Assembly (NCBI GenBank): GCA_964497615.1
Contig: CAZCEC010000084.1
Span: 1-27,283, forward strand
From: CAZCEC01 sp964497615
GTDB taxonomy: Bacteria > Chloroflexota > Anaerolineae > Anaerolineales > UBA6663
Direction of reading: 5' to 3'
DNA length: 27,283 nucleotides
The first letter of the stretch is position 1. Each line of letters starts with the position of its first letter. The notes beneath the pieces were generated by a model. The model was not told where the DNA came from, ran no database searches, and saw only the letters and a program-made list of their open reading frames with translations. This document shows positions 1-7,049 of the stretch, piece by piece. A program made the position numbers and the translations under genes.

Positions 1-608
1 TCCAGCGTCGCCACACCCTCACCGTAAAACTCGAAGATGCGGCCCAGGCCGTTGCGCACACCGCGCCGCCGCAGAAGCTCCAAGATGACATCCTTGGCCT
101 GTACCCAGGGTTGCAGCTCGCCCCGGAGCTCGACGCCCACCACGCGGGGCGTCTCAAACTCGAACGGTTGACCCGCCATGCACATGGCGACGTCCAAGCC
201 GCCGGCGCCAATCGCAATCATGCCGACCGCGCCCGACGTGGTCGTATGGCTATCGGCCCCGATGAGGACCTCGCCTGGCCGGGCAAAGCGCTCGACATGC
301 ACATAGTGGCAGATGCCGTTGCCGGGCCGGGAGTAATGGATGCCATGGCGCGCGTCAAAGGCCTGCAGGAAGCGGTGGTCGTCGGGGTTCTTGAAGTCCA
401 ACTGGATCATGTTGTGATCCACATATTGCACCGCCAGCGGCACGGCCACCCGCTCCAGGCCCAGCGCCTCAAACTGGAGTGTCGCCATGGTGCCGGTGGC
501 ATCCTGTAGCAGGGTCTGATCCACCCGCACGGCGATTTCGTGCCCCACCTGGAGCCTGCCCCGTTCCAGGTGGGCCCGCAGGATCTTCATGGTCAGGTTG
601 TCAGGCAT
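1..608 (-). CDS. Aconitate hydratase, Aquifex-type, N-terminal part (cut by window edge)
   Basis: The reverse-strand reading frame is open from an ATG at 608 to the left edge (about 202 residues). It begins MPDNLTMKILRAHLERG and contains DQTLLQDATGTMA, a YVDHN segment, a DDHRFLQ segment, SRPGNGICH and GADSHTTTSGAVG, then IGAGGLDVAMCMAG. These are the conserved N-terminal blocks of the aconitase/LeuC superfamily, closest in my memory to the single-chain Aquifex-type aconitases. The family interconverts citrate and isocitrate in the TCA cycle using a [4Fe-4S] cluster. The cluster cysteines lie further downstream and are outside the window. The start follows a GGGGGCAAAGGA-like ribosome site and lies 23 bp after the GAPDH stop, so the two genes are probably co-transcribed. 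LeuC or homoaconitase is the main alternative, but the TGTMA and DDHRFLQ blocks favour aconitase. Confidence 0.85.
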   Translation of the reverse strand, partial: MPDNLTMKILRAHLERGRLQVGHEIAVRVDQTLLQDATGTMATLQFEALGLERVAVPLAVQYVDHNMIQLDFKNPDDHRFLQAFDARHGIHYSRPGNGICHYVHVERFARPGEVLIGADSHTTTSGAVGMIAIGAGGLDVAMCMAGQPFEFETPRVVGVELRGELQPWVQAKDVILELLRRRGVRNGLGRIFEFYGEGVATL

Positions 609-631
609 TCGGCTCTATCCTTTGCCCCCGC

Positions 632-1666
632 TCATGCCGGCGAGACTCGCAGGTGGTCGGCCTCCTGGAGCACCTTGGCGATCTCTGTTGCCTGCCGGAT
701 CAGTTGGTGGGTGTAGCCCCACTCGTTGTCATACCAACTCATCACTTTCACCAGGTCGCCATCTACCACGCGGGTCAAATCTAGGTCGACGATGGCCGCA
801 TGCGAGTCCTGTACGATATCGGCCGAGACGATCGGGTCGCTGGTAACACCAAGCACACCCGCATAGCGCTCACTCGCCGCCTCTTCCATGAAGATCCGGT
901 TGACTTCTTCGACGCTCGTCTTGCGCGCTGTGAGCAGGGTAATGTCGGAAATGGAACCGACCGGCACGGGGACACGCAGGGCCACACCATCGAATAGGCC
1001 TGTGTATTGGGGCAAGGCCTTGGTCGTCGCGACCGCCGCCCCGGTCGACGCCGGGATTATGCTGGCGGCGGCGGCCCGGCCCCGCCGGTACTTCTTGTTG
1101 GGCGCGTCCACGAGCGATTGAGAGGCGGTGTAGGCATGGACCGTGGTCATGATGGCCTTGATGATCCCGATGCGGCGCCCGATGACTTCAATCACGGGCG
1201 TGATCGAGTTGGTGGTGCAGCTGGCGCATGACAGTATTCGCGGCAGGCCGCCTTCCGGACGGTTGACACCATGGATGACGGTGTCCACGTCGCCACCGCT
1301 GGCCGGCGCGGATAAGATAACGTAGCCCGCGCCGGCCCCAATGTGTTTCGAGAGGTCCTCGCGTTTGGTGAAGACGCCGGTGCACTCCAGCACGATGTCC
1401 ACGCCCAATTTGGCCCAGGGGAGGTGCGCCGGGTCTTTTTCGTGGAAAGCGGGGTAGCGCTTACCGCCGATGATCAGATCGTTACCGTCGGTTTCAATGG
1501 CCTGGCCATATCGGCCATAGACGGTGTCGTAGCGCAGCAGATAGGCGAGGTTGTCGATCGGGGCGATATCATTGATCGCAACGAGCTCCAGTTGGGGCGT
1601 GTCCAGCACGACCTTTAGGGCGGCTCGACCGATGCGTCCCAAGCCATTGATCGCAATCTTTGCCAT
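632..1666 (-). CDS. gap: Glyceraldehyde-3-phosphate dehydrogenase (type I)
   Basis: The 344-residue product has the family's normal length. The NAD-binding fold opens with INGLGRIGR (residues 7-15). The adenine-ribose-binding Asp is at 33 (AINDIA), which suggests NAD rather than NADP. The catalytic block ASCTTNS places Cys150, His177 lies in TTVHAYT, and the C-terminal WYDNEWGY is present. It oxidises glyceraldehyde-3-phosphate to 1,3-bisphosphoglycerate in glycolysis, or runs the reverse reaction in gluconeogenesis. The loop that helps choose the cofactor reads VDAPNKK: the usual Pro is kept, but the preceding Leu is replaced by Ala, so dual NAD/NADP use cannot be excluded. The ATG at 1666 has a good AAGGAAGG ribosome site. 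The gene lies between transaldolase (60 bp upstream) and aconitase (23 bp downstream), all on the minus strand. Confidence 0.96.
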   Translation of the reverse strand: MAKIAINGLGRIGRAALKVVLDTPQLELVAINDIAPIDNLAYLLRYDTVYGRYGQAIETDGNDLIIGGKRYPAFHEKDPAHLPWAKLGVDIVLECTGVFTKREDLSKHIGAGAGYVILSAPASGGDVDTVIHGVNRPEGGLPRILSCASCTTNSITPVIEVIGRRIGIIKAIMTTVHAYTASQSLVDAPNKKYRRGRAAAASIIPASTGAAVATTKALPQYTGLFDGVALRVPVPVGSISDITLLTARKTSVEEVNRIFMEEAASERYAGVLGVTSDPIVSADIVQDSHAAIVDLDLTRVVDGDLVKVMSWYDNEWGYTHQLIRQATEIAKVLQEADHLRVSPA

Positions 1667-1726
1667 ACGTTTCCTTCCTTTCTATCCCTTCACCACAGAC
1701 GGTCATCGCACGCAGGCTCGGATGAG

Positions 1727-2905
1727 TTAGGTGCCCGCTGCCTGGTCAGAGGGCAGGGGCTCGGCGGCCTGTTTATCGTTGAGTGCCACCATCAATCGGT
1801 CAAAAGCGGAAACAAAGGCCGCCACGCCTTCATCTTCAAGTTGTTGTGTCGCCCTATTCAGGTCAATGCCCAGAGATGCCAAGTTATGCAAGGCTTGCTG
1901 GGCGGCCGCCGCACCGCGTTCCAGCGTTTTCTCCGGGTGTCCATGGTCGCGATAGGCGTCCAGTGTTTCAAGGGGGACCGTGTTGATCGTATCGGCGCCA
2001 ATGAGGGCTTCGACATATTTGATATCGCTATAGGCCGGATTTTTCGTGCTGGTGCTGGCCCACAACAAGCGCTGCGGGCGCGCGCCCTGGCTGGCCAGCC
2101 GCTTGAAGCGCGCACTGCCGAACAGGTCGTGGTAAATCTGGTAGGCGACCTTAGCGCTGGCAATGGCGACCTGACCCTGCAGGCGGGCGGCAGCAGCAGC
2201 TTCAGGGCCGGCTGCCATCACAATCTTATCCAGCATGGGGTCAATAAGCACGTCAATGCGGCTGAGGAAGAAGCTGGCGACCGAAGCAACGTTCTCCAGG
2301 CGCTGCCCCTTGGAGGCCCGGGCTTCCAGCCCGGCGATATAGGCCTCCACCACCTCTCGATAGCGGGGCAGACCGAACAGCAGCGTGATATTGACGTTGA
2401 TGCCTTCCCCCGTGAGTTGCCGAATTGCTGGCAGCCCCTCGCGCGTGGCCGGCACCTTGATCATCGCGTTGGGACGGTCCACGAGCGACCACAGCCGCCG
2501 GGCCTCTGCAATGGTGCCGTCGGTGTCACGGGCCAGCGCCGGCGACACCTCCAGGCTGACAAACCCATCCCGCTGGTCCCGGTCGTAAGTCGGCCGCAAG
2601 AGATCCGCCACTCGCCGGATATCGTCTACGGTTAGCAACTCGTAGATCCTGTTGCTTGATGTCCCTTTCAGGCTCAATGCCCGGATGGCCGCATCATAGT
2701 CACGGCTCTTCGCAATGGCTTTCTCAAAGATCGATGGGTTCGAAGTAACACCGCTGACGCCATCGGCTTCGATCAAGTGCTGAAGCGCACCGGAGGTAAT
2801 TGTTCCCCGGCGGATATAGTCCATCCAGATGCTCTGGCCAAACGCCTCCAGAACCAATAAGGGGTTCTGTTTCGATTTTCTTTCAATTGTCGTTGTTGTC
2901 TGCAT
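1727..2905 (-). CDS. tal: Transaldolase
   Basis: A 392-residue protein when started at the ATG at 2905 (MQTTTTIERK), which has GAGGAAAG upstream. The frame stays open to 3133, but the extra 76 residues have no family counterpart and lie in what looks like leader DNA. GVTSNPSIFEKA at residues 52-63 and AMIKVPAT with the Schiff-base Lys150 identify transaldolase. The enzyme moves a three-carbon dihydroxyacetone unit between sugar phosphates in the non-oxidative pentose phosphate pathway. The length fits the longer (about 370 residue) bacterial subfamily. It is the first gene of a probable tal-gap-aconitase unit, linking pentose phosphate, triose phosphate and TCA reactions. No frameshift or missing active-site block was seen. 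Confidence 0.93.
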   Translation of the reverse strand: MQTTTTIERKSKQNPLLVLEAFGQSIWMDYIRRGTITSGALQHLIEADGVSGVTSNPSIFEKAIAKSRDYDAAIRALSLKGTSSNRIYELLTVDDIRRVADLLRPTYDRDQRDGFVSLEVSPALARDTDGTIAEARRLWSLVDRPNAMIKVPATREGLPAIRQLTGEGINVNITLLFGLPRYREVVEAYIAGLEARASKGQRLENVASVASFFLSRIDVLIDPMLDKIVMAAGPEAAAAARLQGQVAIASAKVAYQIYHDLFGSARFKRLASQGARPQRLLWASTSTKNPAYSDIKYVEALIGADTINTVPLETLDAYRDHGHPEKTLERGAAAAQQALHNLASLGIDLNRATQQLEDEGVAAFVSAFDRLMVALNDKQAAEPLPSDQAAGT

Positions 2906-3256
2906 GGCGAACGCTTTCCTCAAATGGCTGATCACGCGTGTGAGTCTGCTCGACGGGTCAGCGCCGGCTGGCGAAGCCGTGCGCAAGGTATTGCCCATGT
3001 CGCTATTGATGAGTCGCACAGCACGGGCATTTCTTACCTGACGAAATCCTCGGACCGGCGAAGATAGCTCGTGCCTGGCCGCCCGAACGAAGCTGAGACC
3101 GGTACGTCGCTCCGGCAGCGTCCGGAAAAGCATGTGCCGTGACAGGGAGACCTAACGTAGCGCGAGACGGCCGCCGGCCACCCGCCGCACAACGTGTTCA
3201 ATCTATGCCGTTTCCCACCGCCGCCCGCACCGGTTAATCGTCGCGGGTATTCAGAC
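2906..3256. other. 350-bp intergenic region between divergent units
   Basis: I see no supportable gene here. The transaldolase frame remains open through most of it (to 3133), but the encoded residues are Arg-rich and unlike any transaldolase N-terminus. The region must hold the promoter and leader of the minus-strand tal-gap-aconitase unit. I could not pick a convincing -35/-10 pair, and neither of the two repeated promoter classes found elsewhere in the window occurs on its minus strand. Confidence 0.5.
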
Positions 3257-3323
3257 TTTTCATGGCGTTTTCATACAGATCGCCCGGTACTCGATGCAAA
3301 TTCGATTATTCATGTCCTAAAGT
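3257..3323 (+). promoter_or_regulatory. Class 1 promoter, copy A (11-bp phased TTTTCA element)
   Basis: TTTTCA at 3257 and again at 3268 (11 bp apart), then CTCGATGC at 3290 (22 bp further) and a related TTCGAT at 3301 (another 11 bp). The -10 box TAAAGT is at 3318-3323, exactly 28 bp after the start of the third element; transcription would begin near 3330. The same geometry occurs at 11821, 13395 and 16058. No normal -35 box is present, as expected for an activator-dependent promoter. It lies 20 bp before the start codon at 3343. Confidence 0.75.
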
Positions 3324-3342
3324 TGAGGCAGGGAGGCATCCC

Positions 3343-3663
3343 ATGACGACGACGACGAAGCCATCCAGCCTTTCTCTCTGTCCCGTGCTGCTTGACCCAA
3401 CGCCGCCTCGCTTTCGGCGCGGCGACTTGGTCGTAATCGCCGACGCGCAGCCCCTGGTCTGTGTCGTACTCGAGGAGACCAAAGATGGCCTCCTACGCCT
3501 CAGCCGCGCGGCGTGTCCAGAGTTGCACTTCTTAGCCAGCCTTACCGAAGTGCATCACTTATCTACTTGGCTGCTGACCCATAGTTCGCTCGGTGGACTG
3601 CCAACTACACGCGGCAGGGATAACCCACTGAGGACACCGATCGCGCGCGACGCGTCTCTGTAG
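3343..3663 (+). CDS. Hypothetical protein, 106 residues
   Basis: I do not recognise this protein. The open frame begins earlier (3262), but that part overlaps the promoter, and the ATG at 3343 has GGGAGG eight bases upstream, so I place the start there. The product is soluble, with a short Ser/Thr/Lys N-terminus, then a compact core (about residues 23-75: GDLVVIADAQPLVCVVLEET followed by DGLLRLS). That core reads like a small beta-barrel, and the tail is Arg/Pro-rich. There is no signal peptide or membrane segment. It is the first gene after class 1 promoter copy A, ahead of the sigma2/Usp/Rnk/HypA-like group, which suggests a stress role by association only. Confidence 0.6.
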   Translation: MTTTTKPSSLSLCPVLLDPTPPRFRRGDLVVIADAQPLVCVVLEETKDGLLRLSRAACPELHFLASLTEVHHLSTWLLTHSSLGGLPTTRGRDNPLRTPIARDASL

Positions 3664-3825
3664 CCGCTCAGTTTCTTCCTTGAATCGCAGCGACATTGAT
3701 CGCCTCGTCGAGGCTCTCTTTAACACTGCGTAGAGCCATGGTTTCGCTCGGGCGAGGACAGCTTGCGCGGACACCCCGACATCATCCGTGACGCGCTCGA
3801 CAAGCAAGTTGGAGGTCGAAGTCAT

Positions 3826-4212
3826 ATGAATAGCGTAGGGATAGCGGCGCAGCGCAACAGCCAGGCGTGGGTGCGCGACCTCAGCAGTGGCGGCGAGGTC
3901 CAGGCCATCGCGGTCGGCGAGCTCAGCACTCTCTTGCACTGGGCGGCGCTCTACACCCTGAGCCGCTCGGTTGCAGCGGGACCCGCCTTGCCGCCGGCAC
4001 AAGCGGAGCAGATCGCCGAGACGAGCTCCCGCGAATCGATAGTGGCTATCTTGAAACGGTTGCCGGAACTGAGGCCGGAAAGCCGGTTTTCGACCTGGGC
4101 CTACAAATTCGTCGTTCGACGTACGCTGGCGGCTGCACGCGCGGCACGCAGCGAGCAGCCGTTGCCCCGGGATGTAGACAGCCCAACAAGGGAAGGAGAC
4201 AGTCCATGCTGA
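3826..4212 (+). CDS. Sigma-70 family region-2-only protein (truncated ECF-like sigma)
   Basis: A 128-residue protein starting at the ATG at 3826 (GGAGG ten bases upstream). Residues about 14-105 match region 2 of extracytoplasmic-function-type sigma factors: AWVRDLSSGG, a helix with ELSTLLHWAALYTLSRS, then ESIVAILKRLPELRPESRFSTWAYKFVVRR, where the FSTWAYKF block is the region 2 core that contacts the -10 element and polymerase. The protein stops about 25 residues after region 2, so region 4, which reads the -35 box, is absent. The stop overlaps the Usp start by 7 bp (ATGCTGA), implying translational coupling. It may be a decayed sigma gene or a functional stand-alone sigma2 domain. No region-4 remnant follows, because the next frame is Usp. 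Confidence 0.68.
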   Translation: MNSVGIAAQRNSQAWVRDLSSGGEVQAIAVGELSTLLHWAALYTLSRSVAAGPALPPAQAEQIAETSSRESIVAILKRLPELRPESRFSTWAYKFVVRRTLAAARAARSEQPLPRDVDSPTREGDSPC

Positions 4213-5204
4213 CACAGGCGAGTCAAGTAACGCCTAACCTGCCCATAGTTCCCCGGAATCGGCCTGCCATGAAAGTCGTGGTCTACGTGGATGGTTCGGT
4301 GCACTCACAGGCTGGTGCCGAATTGGTCCGCGCCCTGCCGTTGGCGGGTGGAAGCGAAGTCGCCGTACTTGTCGCCTCGACCTCCGAGCCAAGGCTCGGC
4401 GCCTTGCTGAACGCATCCCTGGAGCAAGCCGCAGCCCGCTTGGTTCCTGACGGGGTGGTCCTGACACGGGCGACCATACCAGGCCCGACGGCTCAGCACG
4501 TGATTGCCTATGCCAGCGCCTTTGCGGCCGATCTGGTAGTGGTGAGCGCGCAGTCCAATTCGTCAGACGTAGGTACCCTGCTGAACAGGATGGCGCACCA
4601 GGTGGTGGAGCAGGCACCGTCACCGGTTCTGGCGGTGCTTGCTCCTTTCACGGGTGTGCGCCGGGTGCTATTGGCCTACGATGGCTCATCTCACAGCCAG
4701 GCCGCGGCCCGGTTCCTGACGCGGATACCCCTGCCGCCCGAGGCTGAGATCACCATCCTGCATGTGATCACAGGCCTTTCAGCCACGAGGGTTGTCCCAC
4801 CGCGCTGGCCCGTGGGGGCCCGGATGGTGCATGCCGTTGCCGCTCAGGACGAGATCGCCACCCTAGAGCCCGCCATCGTGCAGCACGCGCAGGAAGTCCT
4901 CGCCAGTGGTCTGGCGATCCTGCATAAGGCCGGCTTGCCCACGCGCGGCCGGCTCGCCACCGGAGATGGGGCAAACGCGATCCTGCGCGAGGCCGATGTA
5001 AACCGGGCCGACCTGATTGTTGCCGGCTCGCGTGGTCTGGGCTCGCTCCGCGGTCGGCTGCTGGGCAGCGTTTCGCGCCGGCTGGTCCACAAGGCCAACC
5101 AATCGGTGCTGATTGTCCGCGATGGCTTGCCGAATCGGTTGGAGCCTTCGGATGCGGCCGAAAACGCGAACGGCGCATCGGCCGTGGATGAGACTGCCAG
5201 CTGA
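4206..5204 (+). CDS. Tandem universal stress protein (two Usp domains)
   Basis: A 332-residue protein with two UspA folds: domain 1 about residues 22-147 (MKVVVYVDGS start) and domain 2 about 152-306 (RRVLLAYDGS start). Domain 2 keeps the ATP-binding pattern G-x2-G-x9-G-S at residues 274-290 (GSRGLGSLRGRLLGSVS). Domain 1 has lost it and is probably structural. Usp proteins bind ATP and act in survival under starvation, hypoxia and redox stress. The ATG at 4206 follows AAGGAGA and overlaps the sigma2 stop; a second in-frame ATG at 4269 starts domain 1 directly. The open frame extends back to 3867, but that portion is out-of-frame sigma2 sequence. It is one of three tandem Usp genes in the window; the Rnk-like gene follows after 19 bp. 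Confidence 0.92.
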   Translation: MLTQASQVTPNLPIVPRNRPAMKVVVYVDGSVHSQAGAELVRALPLAGGSEVAVLVASTSEPRLGALLNASLEQAAARLVPDGVVLTRATIPGPTAQHVIAYASAFAADLVVVSAQSNSSDVGTLLNRMAHQVVEQAPSPVLAVLAPFTGVRRVLLAYDGSSHSQAAARFLTRIPLPPEAEITILHVITGLSATRVVPPRWPVGARMVHAVAAQDEIATLEPAIVQHAQEVLASGLAILHKAGLPTRGRLATGDGANAILREADVNRADLIVAGSRGLGSLRGRLLGSVSRRLVHKANQSVLIVRDGLPNRLEPSDAAENANGASAVDETAS

Positions 5205-5223
5205 GCAGCGGGTGTGCCATCCG

Positions 5224-5631
5224 ATGAACAGTCAAGAGCTCTATATCACCTATCCTGACCTGATGGAGCTAGCGCGGGCCATCGTTGACGCTCAGCGGCA
5301 GCATGTGCGCACGGCGACCGAGCGCGAACAACTGAAGCGCGAGCTGGCACGCCGTGTGCCCGTAACTGCGAAGGAAGTGCCAAGCGATGTCATCACGCTT
5401 AACTCGGACGTCCAGCTCCTGGATCTCGCAACCGGCGACATCTTCGGCTGCACCCTGGTCTTGCCTGAGGAAGCCGATGCTGCCCTGTTCAAAGTCTCGG
5501 CGCTGGCGCCTGTTGGCATGGCCATGCTCGGCCATCGCGTTGGAGACGTCATCGCCTGGGCGATTCCCGGCGGCGTACAACGAATTAAGGTGCTGAGGCT
5601 GCTCTACCAACCTGAGACTGCCGGCGAATAG
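5224..5631 (+). CDS. Rnk/GreA C-terminal-domain-like protein
   Basis: A 135-residue protein. The first 45 residues form a charged helical arm, followed by a GreA/GreB C-terminal-type domain: EVPSDVITLNSDVQLLDL, then CTLVLPEEAD, APVGMAMLGHRVGDVIAW and a final LLYQPE. This architecture is that of Rnk (regulator of nucleoside diphosphate kinase), which binds RNA polymerase near the secondary channel. The N-terminal arm is not the full Gre coiled coil, so transcript-cleavage stimulation is unlikely. The start at 5224 has only a weak ribosome site, consistent with coupling to the Usp gene 19 bp upstream. A close paralogue lies at 11931-12344 with the same TLNS, LVLP and APVG/SPVG blocks. Its role with Usp and sigma2 is probably transcription adjustment under stress (inference). 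Confidence 0.85.
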   Translation: MNSQELYITYPDLMELARAIVDAQRQHVRTATEREQLKRELARRVPVTAKEVPSDVITLNSDVQLLDLATGDIFGCTLVLPEEADAALFKVSALAPVGMAMLGHRVGDVIAWAIPGGVQRIKVLRLLYQPETAGE

Positions 5632-5656
5632 TGTGACCGAAATGGGAAATGATGCA

Positions 5657-6094
5657 ATGCACGCGACCGAAAGTGTCCAGAAGCTCATCGCCAAAGCGAC
5701 CCGATTAGCGGATGGACAGCCCATCAAAGAAATCCATGTTCTACTGGGCGAATTGACTGGCCTTACCCCCAACCAGGTACAGGCCGTGTTCGCCCTTGAG
5801 CGGCACGGCACGCTGGCGACCGAAGCGATTCTGCATGTCCGCTCGGAAACAGGTCGCGCCGTGTGCCTGACATGCGAGGAGGAGTGGGCCGTCCAGACGC
5901 TAAGTGAGCCCTGCCCAGCCTGTGGTTCGAGCCGGACGCATATGGTCGCTGGTCACCTGGTGCATCTGTCCTCGCTGACGTTTGCGGGGCAGGGTTACGC
6001 CAGGGGCCAAAACGGCCGGGTGTCGCGAAGTGGCTCGCGGCCACGCGAGGCGGCCGGCGCACGACAGCCTGTCAACAGGCAGTTGCTCGAATAA
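5657..6094 (+). CDS. HypA-like zinc-ribbon protein, copy 1
   Basis: A 145-residue protein that aligns with the nickel chaperone HypA over its length: an N-terminal helix, VLLGELTGLTPNQVQAVF, then a zinc ribbon with Cys70-x2-Cys73 and Cys86-x2-Cys89 (CLTC and CPAC). HypA normally begins Met-His-Glu and uses that end to bind nickel. Here it begins Met-His-Ala, so one element of that site is altered. A basic tail of about 35 residues is added. Starts at GTG 5633 or ATG 5642 are possible, but the paralogue at 17014 aligns from this Met. No hydrogenase, urease or other Hyp gene is in the window. It follows the Rnk-like gene by 25 bp and precedes mgtC by 13 bp, so it belongs to the stress operon. 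Confidence 0.75.
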   Translation: MHATESVQKLIAKATRLADGQPIKEIHVLLGELTGLTPNQVQAVFALERHGTLATEAILHVRSETGRAVCLTCEEEWAVQTLSEPCPACGSSRTHMVAGHLVHLSSLTFAGQGYARGQNGRVSRSGSRPREAAGARQPVNRQLLE

Positions 6095-6107
6095 CCTGGA
6101 GTGGTTA

Positions 6108-6560
6108 ATGGACTTATCGGTGCTTCCCTGGCAAACCTGGCTTCAGCTTGCTTTGCGCCTAATCATCGCGGTTGTCCTTGGCTCGATCGTCGGCTACGAG
6201 AGGGCGCGTGCCGGGAAGCCGGCTGGCATGCGCACGTATGGCATGGTCAGCCTGGGCGCCGCACTGTTTACGGTGGTATCGCTGTACGCGTTTGGCGACA
6301 CTGCGGATCCCGCGCGCGTCGCGGCCCAGGTCGTGACTGGGATCGGATTTCTTGGCGCTGGCGCGATCCTCCAGCAGCAAGGCAGCGTTCAGGGGCTAAC
6401 CACCGCGGCGGGGCTGTGGCTGACCGCGGCCATCGGCCTCGCCGCCGGCGCTGGGTTGGTGCTCCTAGCCCTTGTTGCCGTGCTGTTGGTGTTTGGCCTG
6501 TTGCGGTTTGGCCCGCGCGTCAACGGGAGAAAACCTGGCGACTTTGAGCAAGAAGAATGA
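6108..6560 (+). CDS. MgtC/SapB family membrane protein
   Basis: A 150-residue inner-membrane protein with about four to five hydrophobic segments. The family blocks are clear: ALRLIIAVVLGSIVGYERARAGKPAGMRTY, VSLGAALFTVVS, RVAAQVVTGIGFLGAGAIL and GLTTAAGLWLTAAIGLAAG. MgtC proteins are linked to survival in low magnesium and acid and can restrain the F-type ATP synthase; the biochemical role in this organism is unknown. The ATG at 6108 follows TGGAGTGG and lies 13 bp after the HypA-like stop. The gene is short compared with MgtC proteins carrying a C-terminal soluble domain; only the membrane domain is present. It is the last gene of the unit that starts near 3330. Confidence 0.9.
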   Translation: MDLSVLPWQTWLQLALRLIIAVVLGSIVGYERARAGKPAGMRTYGMVSLGAALFTVVSLYAFGDTADPARVAAQVVTGIGFLGAGAILQQQGSVQGLTTAAGLWLTAAIGLAAGAGLVLLALVAVLLVFGLLRFGPRVNGRKPGDFEQEE

Positions 6561-6655
6561 ACATCATTTCCGATGTCGCAGCAGCCACAGCGCCACGGCT
6601 CAGCGAGGGCGAAGCGTTGTGACTGACGCTCCACACCGAGTCTGACAGACTGCAC

Positions 6656-6697
6656 TTGACCTGGATCAAGGACAGCGCCTGTTGAGCGGTGTAGGCT
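6656..6697 (+). promoter_or_regulatory. Class 2 promoter, site S1 (Crp/Fnr-type box plus -10)
   Basis: TTGAC-CTGG-ATCAA at 6656-6669 is a 14-bp inverted repeat of the Fnr/Dnr/Nnr type. The -10 box TAGGCT lies at 6692-6697, starting exactly 36 bp after the box start. That predicts transcription from about 6704 with the box centred near -41.5, the class II activator position. The flanks (CACTTGACCTGGATCAAGG) are identical to site S2 read on its own strand. It drives the MIP18-Mrp-ferredoxin-hemerythrin-DsbA genes and shows that a start codon at 6702 is unlikely. Confidence 0.8.
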
Positions 6698-6722
6698 GTG
6701 AATGAGCGAATCTAGGAGGTCT

Positions 6723-7049
6723 ATGGGTCTGTCTCGAACCAGTCAAGTGGATGAAGAACAAGTCCTGAGCGTGCTGCGTGGTGTGCTTGATCCGGAGATC
6801 GGCCTGAACATCGTGGACCTGGGTCTGATCTATAGCGTGCAAGCGGACGCTACCGGACATGTCGGCGTGGCCATGACCCTGACCAGCATGGCGTGCCCGC
6901 TGCAGGCAACCTTTCGCGAGGCGGTGGAGGCCGCGCTCTGGCAGGGGTTGCCCGAATTGACCGGGGTCAGTGTGGAAATGGTGTGGCAGCCGCCCTGGAA
7001 TCCGAACATGATTTCCGCCGACGGCCGCGCGAAACTGGGGATGCGCTGA
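6723..7049 (+). CDS. MIP18/PaaD-type metal-sulfur cluster assembly protein (DUF59)
   Basis: A 108-residue protein with a single MIP18 domain: LRGVLDPEIGLNIVDLGLIY (residues 18-37) and MTLTSMACPL with the conserved Cys58. SufT, PaaD and MIP18 proteins of this family help insert or repair iron-sulfur clusters. An in-frame ATG at 6702 exists but coincides with the predicted transcription start. The ATG at 6723 lies close behind AGGAGG (three bases, tighter than usual), so the exact start is uncertain. Its stop overlaps the mrp start by one base (TGATG). Under Crp/Fnr-type control it probably maintains Fe-S enzymes under low oxygen or NO (inference). Confidence 0.87.
   Translation: MGLSRTSQVDEEQVLSVLRGVLDPEIGLNIVDLGLIYSVQADATGHVGVAMTLTSMACPLQATFREAVEAALWQGLPELTGVSVEMVWQPPWNPNMISADGRAKLGMR

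Noticed and set aside
1841..2635. A 264-residue plus-strand open frame inside transaldolase
   Set aside because: It is antisense to an intact, well-conserved enzyme and shows no domain; GC-rich DNA produces such shadows.
2906..3133. A 76-residue N-terminal extension of transaldolase
   Set aside because: The ATG at 2905 has a proper ribosome site and matches the family start; the extension is Arg-rich with no family counterpart.
3867..4205. A 113-residue N-terminal extension of the first Usp protein
   Set aside because: It is an out-of-frame reading of the sigma2 gene; the ATG at 4206 has a strong ribosome site.
3559..4215. A 218-residue open frame on the minus strand opposite the sigma2 gene
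   Set aside because: It mirrors the codons of the sigma2 protein and has no recognisable domain; the plus-strand gene has ribosome site, domain and coupling to Usp.
5657..6094. True hydrogenase nickel chaperone HypA
   Set aside because: The nickel-binding N-terminus is altered, a paralogue has lost it completely, and no hydrogenase genes are in the window; the name HypA-like is safer.
6702..6722. A seven-residue longer start (ATG at 6702) for the MIP18-like gene
   Set aside because: It coincides with the predicted transcription start from S1 and would lack a ribosome site.
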